Positions 1 through 6,060 are shown, counted from the first letter of the stretch. The stretch: 8,718 nt of DNA from an uncultured Bdellovibrionales bacterium (GCA_937927435.1 CALBDW010000152.1:1-8718); one strand, 5' to 3'. Notes: a model not told the origin generated them from the letters alone. Numbers and translations are program-made.

Positions 1-49
1 GGGTTCGACTCGCGTGACCCATTAAGGAACGTTGAGATAGAAAGTCGCT

Positions 50-715
50 ATGAATGCTTCTCGCTCACGTGCGGTCGTCCTTCTCTCAAGCGGCCTTGAT
101 TCGACAGTGAATCTCTACGAAGCGCGCGAACGCGCGGATGTCGTACTCGCGTTGACCTTCGATTACGGTCAACGGGCGGCTCCGCGCGAAGTGGAGCGGG
201 CTTCCGCCATCGCGGAGCATGCGGGAGTCCCGCATCGGGTGATTTCGCTTCCGTGGTTTTCGGAATTCACGCAAACGGCCCTCGTAAAGCGCGAGGCGAA
301 AGTTCCCGTTCAAAGAGAGGTTTCGATCGACGATCTGCAGGTGTCGCATAAGACAGCTAAAGCGGTGTGGGTTCCGAACCGCAACGGGATTCTGCTCAAT
401 ATTGCCGCTGGTTTTGCCGAGGGCTTAGGCGCCGACTGGGTCGTTCCTGGTTTCAATCGGGAGGAGGCGGCGACTTTTCCCGATAACAGCGAAGCTTTTT
501 TAAAAGCGCTCACGAGCAGTTTCTCATATTCGACGGCCAATAAAATCGAAGTGGTCTGTTTCACGGCTCATCTCAATAAAACCGAGATCGTTCGCCGAGG
601 CCGCGAATTGGGAGCGCCTTTTGAATTGATGTGGCCGTGCTATTTCGCCGAAACTTCGCCTTGCGGTCAGTGTGAATCTTGCCAGCGCTTCGCGCGCGCC
701 ATGAAAGAGGCCTGA
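50..715 (+). CDS. queC: 7-cyano-7-deazaguanine (preQ0) synthase QueC
   Basis: QueC converts 7-carboxy-7-deazaguanine to preQ0 with ATP and ammonia in the cytoplasm, a step toward queuosine in tRNA. The 221-residue protein has the N-terminal PP-loop motif SSGLDS (residues 13-18; the commoner form is SGGLDS), then DYGQR (38-42), the nucleotide/substrate segment VPNRNGILLNIAAGFAE (108-124) and GFNREEAATFPDNS (134-147). The C-terminal zinc site has four cysteines, Cys197, Cys205, Cys208 and Cys211, in the C-x7-C-x2-C-x2-C spacing of the family. Length is normal. Position 50 is the only ATG after an in-frame TAG at 38-40; the upstream Shine-Dalgarno is weak (AAGGAA at 24-29 is rather far away). 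The GFNREEAATFPDNS form resembles, from memory, archaeal and deep-branching bacterial QueC more than the Escherichia coli form. The next gene starts 4 nt after the stop. Confidence 0.95.
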   Translation: MNASRSRAVVLLSSGLDSTVNLYEARERADVVLALTFDYGQRAAPREVERASAIAEHAGVPHRVISLPWFSEFTQTALVKREAKVPVQREVSIDDLQVSHKTAKAVWVPNRNGILLNIAAGFAEGLGADWVVPGFNREEAATFPDNSEAFLKALTSSFSYSTANKIEVVCFTAHLNKTEIVRRGRELGAPFELMWPCYFAETSPCGQCESCQRFARAMKEA

Positions 716-719
716 GAAG

Positions 720-1283
720 ATGAAAACCAAGTTGATCGAGAAAGAGTTCCCGTACGACGGAACCCAATTGCGTTCGCTTTTCGCGTATCTTGAACACGGA
801 CTTCAGGGAGATTCGGTCGTCAGCTGGATCGGTCCATGTTCGATTCCCTTTGAGCACATGGTCGACGGCGAAGATCTTTTGGCGAAAAGCCCCATTCGGG
901 GCGGACGCATGCTCCATTTCATTTTCGAGATCTTTCACGTGCAGCTATTGGGAGCGGTAGCGCTCCAACGCCTCTTCGCTTCGATCTGTCTCGATATCTT
1001 GCGTGAACGCGTTCCCTCCTTGGCGCCGCGCATGCGCCGGGAAGGCGATGATCTTTTCGTGGGGGAAGGCAAGCTTTCCATCAGTATTGCGACGGTCAGC
1101 CCAGTATCGGCGCTCATTCACTTCGGGCTCAACATCACAAACGAAGATACGCCAGTGGAGACGGCAGCTCTCGGCGATTTAGGCCTTGACCCCAAAGCTT
1201 TCGCCCTCGAGGCGATGTCTCGCTTTGAGCGGGAGTACTCTGGTATTCAAGCTGCGACAGTGAAAGTCCGCTGGGTGAAGTAA
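720..1283 (+). CDS. DUF366 family protein, partner gene of queC
   Basis: The function of this 187-residue protein is not established. I assign it to DUF366 (COG2029-like) by recall, from the N-terminal YDGTQL, the segment WIGPCSIPFEHMVDGED (about residues 36-52), the MLHFIFEIF helix (about 64-72) and overall length. There is no signal peptide or transmembrane segment, so it is probably cytoplasmic. It starts 4 nt after the queC stop, with purine-rich GAGAAG just upstream, so it is almost certainly co-transcribed and possibly co-translated with queC. The tight pairing suggests a role in 7-deazaguanine metabolism or tRNA modification, but no catalytic motif supports a specific reaction. The family is known to me mainly from archaea and scattered bacteria. 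The call on coding status is firm; the family name is probable; the role is inference. Confidence 0.85.
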   Translation: MKTKLIEKEFPYDGTQLRSLFAYLEHGLQGDSVVSWIGPCSIPFEHMVDGEDLLAKSPIRGGRMLHFIFEIFHVQLLGAVALQRLFASICLDILRERVPSLAPRMRREGDDLFVGEGKLSISIATVSPVSALIHFGLNITNEDTPVETAALGDLGLDPKAFALEAMSRFEREYSGIQAATVKVRWVK

Positions 1284-1286
1284 GGA

Positions 1287-1309
1287 GCGGCCGGAGGTGA
1301 ACCGGCCGT
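1287..1309. terminator. GC-rich hairpin between convergent genes
   Basis: A perfect 7-bp inverted repeat, CGGCCGG (1288-1294) and CCGGCCG (1302-1308), encloses a 7-nt loop, with one further G-T pair at 1287/1309. It starts 4 nt after the DUF366 stop and lies 15 nt from the stop of the convergent nfu gene, so it is well placed to end transcription from both sides. There is no T-run on either side, so it is not a textbook intrinsic terminator. Confidence 0.45.
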
Positions 1310-1323
1310 CGAGTCCATCCTGA

Positions 1324-1878
1324 TCAGACCGAGACGACTTCACGCACGCTTGGGACGAGTTCCTTCAAACGCGCTTCGATGCCCATTTTGAGCGTCATCG
1401 TGGAGCTCGGGCAGCCGGCGCAAGCGCCTTGCATGAAGAGGTAAACCACTCCGTCTTCAAACTTATGGAAGATGATATCTCCACCATCCATTGCCACGGC
1501 TGGGCGGATTTCCTCGTCCAGGATGCGTTTGATTTCGCGGACGTCGTCTGAATCATCCAGAGAAGCCGTGCTCGCTGCGGGCTCGACTTGGCTCATGACG
1601 AGTTCGCCGCGCTCGAGATGTTCTTGAATGAGGCCCGCCAACGGTTCTGCGAGCGTTTCCCAATCGACCCAGTCTTGCTTTGTGACGGCGACGAAATCGC
1701 GGCCGATGTAGACGCCGGCGGTCCAAGGGAAGCCGAAGAGCTTGCGAGCCAGCGGTGAGCGGAAGGTTTCTTGCGGCGATTTGAATTCCGCCGGTTGTTC
1801 CGTGAGCACTTGGTTCGTCACAAAGCGCATGGTTTGCGGATTGGGGGTTGTTTCGAAGCGAACAGTGATATCGGCCAT
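1324..1878 (-). CDS. nfu: Nfu-type iron-sulfur cluster scaffold/carrier
   Basis: Nfu proteins bind an Fe-S cluster, usually 4Fe-4S at a dimer interface, and pass it to client enzymes in the cytoplasm. This 184-residue protein has an N-terminal Nfu_N domain (about residues 1-90; FETTPNPQTMRF near the start and SPLARKLFGFPWTAGVYIG further on). An acidic linker follows, then a C-terminal NifU-like domain with VAMDGGDI and the cluster-ligating Cys153-x2-Cys156 in GACAGCPSSTMTLKMGIE. The start is set at the ATG whose complement is 1876-1878, because GAGGA lies 5 nt upstream and Nfu homologues begin at this point. An in-frame ATG at 1929 would add 17 residues with no domain match. The gene converges on DUF366. 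The leader upstream carries many inverted repeats. NifU proper has different N-terminal and ferredoxin domains, which are absent here. Confidence 0.93.
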   Translation of the reverse strand: MADITVRFETTPNPQTMRFVTNQVLTEQPAEFKSPQETFRSPLARKLFGFPWTAGVYIGRDFVAVTKQDWVDWETLAEPLAGLIQEHLERGELVMSQVEPAASTASLDDSDDVREIKRILDEEIRPAVAMDGGDIIFHKFEDGVVYLFMQGACAGCPSSTMTLKMGIEARLKELVPSVREVVSV

Positions 1879-1883
1879 AGTTT

Positions 1884-1888
1884 TCCTC
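1884..1888 (-). promoter_or_regulatory. Shine-Dalgarno site that fixes the nfu start
   Basis: On the minus strand GAGGA precedes ATG with a 5-nt spacer (AAACT). The site decides between the start at 1878 and the longer in-frame ATG at 1929. The first base of the long-range repeat 1889-1898 (which can pair with 1958-1967) adjoins it, so leader folding could affect access to the ribosome. Confidence 0.75.
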
Positions 1889-1901
1889 GATTCCGCAGGC
1901 A

Positions 1902-2065
1902 ATTGACACGAGGTGAGAAGCTCTGTCAATACCTCGTGAATCTTTTAGCTTTTGCCGCTGCGGAACCTGCTTAACGCAGCGTTTTCCCATGGTGAGGGTG
2001 GGAAACCGTGGTGGCTTCCTTTCTTGAAGAGTCGTTTACTGAGAAGCTGGAGATTCTCAAGAAAG
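1902..2065 (-). promoter_or_regulatory. Candidate structured leader RNA of nfu
   Basis: Read on the minus strand, this untranslated stretch holds a chain of perfect inverted repeats. In order they are: CTTTCTTGA/TCAAGAAAG (2057-2065 with 2019-2027), with an inner alternative TGAGAA/TTCTCA (2054-2059 with 2040-2045); TTTCCCA/TGGGAAA (1999-2005 with 1983-1989); and, one base later, CGCTGCG/CGCAGCG (1975-1981 with 1956-1962). After these come CACGAGGT/ACCTCGTG (1931-1938 with 1907-1914) and ATTGACA/TGTCAAT (1924-1930 with 1902-1908). The last two interlock as in an H-type pseudoknot. The nfu ribosome-binding site begins 14 nt further on. I recognise no known riboswitch or sRNA family. The repeats are seen directly; that they form an RNA structure controlling nfu is inference. 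DNA operators are the main alternative. Confidence 0.4.
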
Positions 2066-2090
2066 ATGTCGAATCGAGTGGTCGTTCCTG

Positions 2091-2119
2091 CCTATATCAT
2101 CCAATACGGTCTCAATTAA
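2091..2119 (-). promoter_or_regulatory. Candidate sigma70-type promoter for nfu
   Basis: The minus strand reads TGATATAGG (2099-2091), an extended -10 (TGn followed by TATAGG, 4 of 6 matches to TATAAT). Seventeen nucleotides upstream is TTAATT (2119-2114), a weak -35 with 3 of 6 matches. Upstream of that the DNA is A/T-rich, like an UP element. The predicted RNA start near 2084 would give a leader of about 206 nt before the nfu ATG, containing all the hairpins listed for 1902-2065. A TTGACA on the minus strand at 1929-1924 is a competing -35, but its -10 (TCAATT) is poor. Confidence 0.35.
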
Positions 2120-2408
2120 AAAAGTTTAGTTTTTGCAAAAGGCTGGTCTTGTCGTGCTAGTTTCGATTATTGTGAATGAAGCGGCTCCCTTTTACGCATC
2201 GCTTTCTCATCGCGCGGGAACAACGTCAGGTTGCCTAAATTTCGGTCAGCTCACCGGGACCCAATTCGACCGTGGCTTGGGTGCAGACGAACGCCACGAT
2301 TTGACCGGGCACTCCTGCGCACGAGAGGGGCCTATGTGGTTAGAACCGCTTGATTTCGCTGGCCGAACTTACTAGCTTCTCAGCGTTGATAAGGACCTGA
2401 CGAAGACG
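2120..2408. other. Intergenic spacer upstream of the aldolase gene
   Basis: No convincing gene is seen in this stretch. An 80-codon frame starting with TTG at 2133 has no ribosome-binding site and no recognisable motif, and I treat it as chance. The start of the spacer is A/T-rich (2114-2140) and may carry the aldolase promoter: TTGCAA at 2133-2138 could be a -35, but no good -10 follows at the right distance. A 6-bp inverted repeat, CGTGGC/GCCACG, lies within 2269-2295. No known riboswitch is recognised. Confidence 0.4.
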
Positions 2409-2414
2409 AAGGAG
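2409..2414 (+). promoter_or_regulatory. Strong Shine-Dalgarno site of the aldolase gene
   Basis: AAGGAG lies 6 nt before the ATG at 2421, the best ribosome-binding site in the window. It fixes the aldolase start and fits a highly translated glycolytic enzyme. Confidence 0.85.
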
Positions 2415-2420
2415 CCGACG

Positions 2421-3341
2421 ATGACACCGAGAGTTAGAGAGATTTTGAGCTGGTACGGTTCTGATAATCCCGGAACCCTGACGAACTTGGCAAGACTCCT
2501 GAACCATGGCCGGCTGGCCGGGACCGGTAAGCTCGTCATCTTGCCGGTCGACCAAGGTTTTGAGCACGGTCCCGCGCGTTCGTTTGCGAAAAACGCGGAT
2601 GGCTACGACCCTGCTTACCACTTCAATCTCGCGATTGAGTCGGGTTGCAACGCTTATGCGGCACCGTTGGGCTTCCTTGAGGCTTGCGCGCGGGACTATG
2701 CGGGCGAAATTCCATTGATCCTCAAAATCAATAACTCCGACACCCTTTTCGGTCCGAAAGCTCCGATTTCCGCGCTGACTTCGAGCGTGGACGACGCTCT
2801 TCGTTTGGGCTGTGTGGGCATTGGTTTCACGATTTATCCGGGAAGCGGTGAGCGCAAGCAGATGTATGAGGAGATCGCGCAAGCGGCTCGCCGGGCGAAA
2901 GAAGCAGGTCTTGTCGTTGTCATTTGGTCGTATCCGCGCGGTGAACAGATTTCGAAAGCCGGTGAAACGGCGATCGACGTCGTTGCCTATGCCGCGCACA
3001 TCGCCGCTCAGCTTGGTGCTCACATTATCAAGGTGAAGCCGCCGTCGGCTCATATCGAACAAGAGGCCGCGCGGAAGGTTTACGAAGCGCAAGGTATCCG
3101 TATTGAAACGATGGCCGACCGGGTGAAACACGTCGTGGAAGCCGCTTTCAACGGCAAACGCATCGTGATATTCTCGGGTGGCGAAGCTAAATCGACGGAT
3201 GAACTCCTTGAGGAAATCAGAGGAATCGCGGCTGGTGGCGGGTTCGGGTCGATCATGGGCCGCAACGCCTTCCAGCGTCCGAAGAAGGAAGCGATTGAAC
3301 TCCTCCACAAGGTTCAGGACATCTTTCGCGGCCAAGCTTGA
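2421..3341 (+). CDS. fbaB: Class I fructose-bisphosphate aldolase, DhnA/FbaB type
   Basis: The enzyme reversibly splits fructose 1,6-bisphosphate into glyceraldehyde 3-phosphate and dihydroxyacetone phosphate through a lysine Schiff base, in cytoplasmic glycolysis and gluconeogenesis. The 306-residue protein is a single TIM barrel of the DhnA family. Visible landmarks are LPVDQGFEHGP (residues 41-51, with the conserved Asp44), GIGFTIYPGSGE (133-144), AHIIKVKPPS (200-209; Lys204 is the likely Schiff-base lysine), IVIFSGGEAKS (248-258, phosphate-binding loop) and GGGFGSIMGRNAFQRP (272-287, second phosphate loop). The start has an ideal Shine-Dalgarno, and the length is between the shorter archaeal and the roughly 350-residue E. 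coli FbaB forms. The gene is followed by a long inverted repeat and then lysS on the same strand. Related DhnA-family enzymes act on other phosphosugars, but the glycolytic role is most likely. Confidence 0.9.
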   Translation: MTPRVREILSWYGSDNPGTLTNLARLLNHGRLAGTGKLVILPVDQGFEHGPARSFAKNADGYDPAYHFNLAIESGCNAYAAPLGFLEACARDYAGEIPLILKINNSDTLFGPKAPISALTSSVDDALRLGCVGIGFTIYPGSGERKQMYEEIAQAARRAKEAGLVVVIWSYPRGEQISKAGETAIDVVAYAAHIAAQLGAHIIKVKPPSAHIEQEAARKVYEAQGIRIETMADRVKHVVEAAFNGKRIVIFSGGEAKSTDELLEEIRGIAAGGGFGSIMGRNAFQRPKKEAIELLHKVQDIFRGQA

Positions 3342-3350
3342 TTCGTAATA

Positions 3351-3445
3351 AAACTGGCTCACAATCGTGGGGATGAGCGGGTAACGTTCCAAAAGCGACG
3401 TCATATCCGTCACTTAGCATCATCACCACGGAAGTGAGCCAGTTT
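3351..3445. repeat. Long imperfect inverted repeat with 12-bp perfect ends
   Basis: AAACTGGCTCAC (3351-3362) is the exact reverse complement of GTGAGCCAGTTT (3434-3445). Inside, after a 3x3 mismatch, CGTGG (3366-3370) pairs with CCACG (3426-3430). After a single mismatch, GATGA (3372-3376) pairs with TCATC (3420-3424). The central part holds a smaller GACG/CGTC repeat (3397-3411). It starts 9 nt after the aldolase stop. On the minus strand the stem is followed by TTTTATTA, as in a terminator for antisense transcription; on the plus strand there is no T-run. No target-site duplication flanks the ends. It could be a processing or stability hairpin between fba and lysS, or a small repeat element. 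Confidence 0.7.
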
Positions 3446-3464
3446 AGAAAGTGGATGTGGGGGA

Positions 3465-5018
3465 ATGGACTTCCCTCGCACGGTTGAGAAATGGGGGCGA
3501 AAAATGCGGGACGGAGAAATGGAAAGCGCCGGTCATGCGCCGGTGAAGGAGCGCGAGAATCCGCTGAGAGCGGAAAAACGCCGTAAACTTCACGAACTGC
3601 GCAAAGCTGGTATCAACCCGTTCCCGCACGCGTACGAGCGTAACGCTCATGCGGGTGATATTGTCCGCCAATACGACCAGGTTCTCCAGCCGGGTGGTGT
3701 TCGTGAGGACGTCCGTTACCGCATTGCCGGGCGTTTGATGACAAAGCGGCCGATGGGAAAGGCCGCGTTCTTCAATATTCAGGATCAGAGCGGTTCGATT
3801 CAGTGCTATCTTCGGATCGAGGAGCTTTCGCCTGAAGACGCGAAGGCTTTCGACCTGATCGATATTGGTGACATCGTCGGCGTCGAAGGGTTCGTCTTTA
3901 AAACGAAGAAGGGCGAGCTCTCAATTCATTGCAAGGAGTTCAAGATCCTTTGCAAGACGCTTGAGCCTTTGCCTGAAAAGTACCACGGTATCACCGACAT
4001 CGAGATTAAGTACCGGCACCGCCATCTCGATCTCATTACGGACACGGAATCGCGTGAAGTGTTCCGCAAGCGTTCGAAGATCATTGCCGAAATTCGTAAT
4101 TGGCTGAACGCCCGCGGGTTCCTTGAGGTGGAAACGCCCGTTTTGCAGCCGATTTACGGTGGAGCGGCAGCACACCCGTTTTCAACACACCATCGCGCGC
4201 TCGATATGAAGCTCTATTTGAAAATCAGTCCGGAGCTTTATCTGAAGCGCTTGATCGTCGGCGGTTTTGAAAAGGTCTACGAGATTGGGAAGAATTTCCG
4301 TAACGAGGGTATCGACCGGACTCACAACCCCGAGTTCACGATGCTCGAGTGGTACGAGGCCTATACGGACTACATCTATCAGATGAAGCAGTTCGAGGAA
4401 CTGGTCTCGCACCTTGCGGTTTCGGTGACGGGTTCCAACCGTGTCGTTTTCCAGGGCCGAGAAATTGACTTCACGCCGCCCTGGCGGCGTCTCACTGTCT
4501 ACGACGGCATTCGCGAGTACGCGGGGTTCGAAGTCGAGGGGATGACCTCCGAGATGCTCTTCCAAAAATGCAAGGAGCTCGGCTCGGATCTTGAGAAGCC
4601 CACGACCCGCGGCGAGATGATCATGGAGATCTTTGAACTCGCAGTCGAGCCGCATCTGTGGCAACCAACCTTTGTGATGGATCATCCCGTCGAGGTTTCG
4701 CCGCTCACGAAGCGCCACCGCTCGAATCCGGAATTGGTCGAGCGTTTCGAGCCGTTCGCGGCTTGCATGGAGATCGGTAACGCCTACACCGAGCTCAACG
4801 ATCCGGAAGAGCAGTACGAGCGTCTGAAGGAACAAGAGGCGAAACGGATTATTGACGAAGAGGCTCATCCGATGGACGAGGACTTCGTTCACGCGATCGA
4901 TACCGGCATGCCGCCGACAGGCGGTGTCGGTTTGGGTGTCGACCGGATCGTGACGATCCTCACGGACAGGCCGAGCATTCGGGATATCATTCTTTTCCCG
5001 ACGATGAAGTTTAAATGA
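3465..5018 (+). CDS. lysS: Lysyl-tRNA synthetase, class II
   Basis: LysS charges tRNA-Lys with lysine using ATP. The 517-residue reading has an N-terminal helix (ENPLRAEKRRKLHELRKAG, about 31-49), an OB-fold anticodon-binding domain (about 85-170, with GKAAFFNIQDQSGSIQCYLR) and a class II catalytic domain. That domain has motif 1 around FLEVETPVLQPIYGGAAAHPF (219-239), motif 2 FRNEGIDRTHNPEFTMLEWY (278-297), HPVEVSPLTK (407-416) and motif 3 GGVGLGVDRIVTIL (486-499). The core is intact. The start is uncertain: ATG codons at 3465, 3504 and 3519 are all in frame, and homologues usually have few residues before the ENPLRAEK helix, so 3504 (504 aa) or 3519 (499 aa, GGAG close upstream) may be the real start. 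No good promoter is seen after the upstream inverted repeat, so read-through from the aldolase gene is possible. The 3' end overlaps the next gene by ATGA. Confidence 0.95.
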   Translation: MDFPRTVEKWGRKMRDGEMESAGHAPVKERENPLRAEKRRKLHELRKAGINPFPHAYERNAHAGDIVRQYDQVLQPGGVREDVRYRIAGRLMTKRPMGKAAFFNIQDQSGSIQCYLRIEELSPEDAKAFDLIDIGDIVGVEGFVFKTKKGELSIHCKEFKILCKTLEPLPEKYHGITDIEIKYRHRHLDLITDTESREVFRKRSKIIAEIRNWLNARGFLEVETPVLQPIYGGAAAHPFSTHHRALDMKLYLKISPELYLKRLIVGGFEKVYEIGKNFRNEGIDRTHNPEFTMLEWYEAYTDYIYQMKQFEELVSHLAVSVTGSNRVVFQGREIDFTPPWRRLTVYDGIREYAGFEVEGMTSEMLFQKCKELGSDLEKPTTRGEMIMEIFELAVEPHLWQPTFVMDHPVEVSPLTKRHRSNPELVERFEPFAACMEIGNAYTELNDPEEQYERLKEQEAKRIIDEEAHPMDEDFVHAIDTGMPPTGGVGLGVDRIVTILTDRPSIRDIILFPTMKFK

Positions 5019-5923
5019 TGAGACTTTTTTCCAGCCTGTTGTTGTCGCTCTTGTTCGCCGCATGTGCGACAGGTCCGACGAAAGTCACGGAATCGATCGA
5101 TCGAAAAGGCGAAGCGGGGGTGGGGCAATCCGCTCCCATTCGAATCACGCCTCAGACGATCGTTCTCGATGCGCGTCCGGCATTTGAATATTCGGTCGCG
5201 CATGTTCCGGGTTCGGTTCACGTTCAATGGTACTTATTCAGTGACCCCGCGCGCCCTGGTGAGCTGCATGGGGATTACTTTTCTCTTGCGCGAAGACTCT
5301 CTTGGATGGGGATCCATCCCGATTCGCATGTGGTCGTTGTCGGAAAGGGGCTGAACGGCGGCGGTGAAGAAGGGCGGGTGGCCTGGATGCTCGCCTTTCT
5401 CGGTGTTTCGAATGTTCAATTCACCGAGCTTGATTCCTTGAAACTGCGGTTGACGAGCCTTCCTGAACAAAATCCTCCGAAGAGTGCTCCGCTCTGGAAG
5501 CCGTCGATCGTCGAAGATTTAAGAGCGACGCGCGAAGAGGTTCTTTTCGCGATCAATAACCAAGCTGTTCATAGGCCGGGTGCTTTTAAGACAGGAGAGC
5601 CGCCGGTGCTCTATCGGTTTATCGATGTGCGCCCGGTGGACGATTACTTGGGGCGCGAGGGATTCGGAGCTCGTCATACCGTTCCTAATATGGATGCCGT
5701 GAATATTCCGTGGCGGGAGTTCTTTCACCCCGATATGCGAGTCAAAAGCGAAATGGCCTCGAGACTTAAAGAAGTGGGTCTCTTGCCCGAACATCGAATT
5801 ATCGTGCTCAGTGAAGATGGAGTTTCATCAGGCGCCGTTACGATGGCGCTCCGTTCACTTGGATTTCCGAAGAGTGCCAATTATGCGGGTGGTCTGACGG
5901 ATCTTCTCTCCAAAAAGAAATAA
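5015..5923 (+). CDS. Tandem rhodanese-fold lipoprotein lacking catalytic Cys
   Basis: The 302-residue protein begins with a lipoprotein signal: Met-Met-Arg, a Leu-rich core, then LLFAAC with the lipidated cysteine at 17, so it should be anchored in a membrane facing the periplasm. Two rhodanese-like domains follow: about 45-145 (VLDARPAFEYSVAHVPGSV, 50-68) and about 170-298 (FIDVRPVDDYLGREGFGARH, 202-221; then IIVLSEDGVSSGAVTMALRSLG, 262-283). Active rhodaneses have a cysteine in that final loop, typically before xxGV; here the position is Ser266. The first-domain loop, VVVVGKGLNGGGEEGR (106-121), also lacks cysteine, and Cys17 is the only cysteine in the protein. Thiosulfate sulfurtransferase activity is therefore unlikely; a binding or scaffold role is possible. 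The ATG overlaps the lysS TGA (ATGATG), so translation is probably coupled. The second ATG, at 5018, is an equally good start. Confidence 0.88.
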   Translation: MMRLFSSLLLSLLFAACATGPTKVTESIDRKGEAGVGQSAPIRITPQTIVLDARPAFEYSVAHVPGSVHVQWYLFSDPARPGELHGDYFSLARRLSWMGIHPDSHVVVVGKGLNGGGEEGRVAWMLAFLGVSNVQFTELDSLKLRLTSLPEQNPPKSAPLWKPSIVEDLRATREEVLFAINNQAVHRPGAFKTGEPPVLYRFIDVRPVDDYLGREGFGARHTVPNMDAVNIPWREFFHPDMRVKSEMASRLKEVGLLPEHRIIVLSEDGVSSGAVTMALRSLGFPKSANYAGGLTDLLSKKK

Positions 5924-5989
5924 CCACAGGTTGGGGATGAATCGGAACGAGCGTACGAGATCGCGCACTGCCTGAGCTTGAGGTGGTTA
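5921..5989. repeat. Inverted repeat at the end of the rhodanese gene
   Basis: TAACCAC (5921-5927, starting with the stop codon) is the reverse complement of GTGGTTA (5983-5989). A nested CAGG/CCTG pair (5927-5930 with 5971-5974) could extend the fold. The loop is long and no T-run follows, so this is at best a weak terminator candidate. Confidence 0.25.
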
Positions 5990-6060
5990 GCGATTTGTGT
6001 CTGTCGAGTTGTTTGTCCTCATAAATGTAAATAATCGCCATCACTCCTAGATTTTAAGCT
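5990..6060. other. Spacer before the fibre-like gene, possible promoter region
   Basis: All three plus-strand frames are closed in this stretch, and no gene is seen. It turns A/T-rich around TCATAAATGTAAATAAT (6019-6035). TTGTGT (5996-6001) with CATAAA about 19 nt later is a poor promoter match. No ribosome-binding site and start codon follow that would open the fibre-like frame. Confidence 0.3.

Noticed and set aside
1..25. GGGTTCGACTC resembles the T-arm of a tRNA, suggesting the 3' end of a tRNA gene.
   Set aside because: The T-stem has a G-G mismatch, no CCA follows and the rest of the gene is outside the window. The likeness is only to the common TTCGA core.
1324..1929. A longer nfu reading starting at the ATG at 1929.
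   Set aside because: The extra 17 residues match no domain, while the ATG at 1878 has a GAGGA site at ideal spacing and homologues begin there. The extension would also translate through the interlocked repeats.
2133..2375. An 80-codon plus-strand frame in the nfu-fba spacer.
   Set aside because: It starts with TTG, has no ribosome-binding site and no protein-like pattern. It could be a leader peptide only if transcription were shown to start upstream.
2340..3413. A 357-codon open frame on the minus strand covering the whole aldolase gene.
   Set aside because: It mirrors the codon pattern of the aldolase on the opposite strand, has no recognisable motif and no sensible ribosome-binding site. 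The aldolase itself is certain.
3346..3450. The 95-bp inverted repeat as a MITE or insertion-sequence remnant.
   Set aside because: No target-site duplication flanks the 12-bp arms, no second copy exists in the window and no transposase fragment is near. It is kept as an unexplained inverted repeat.
4182..5063. A 293-codon minus-strand frame opposite lysS.
   Set aside because: It is a shadow of the lysS coding sequence; composition is Arg/Leu/Val-rich with no domain.
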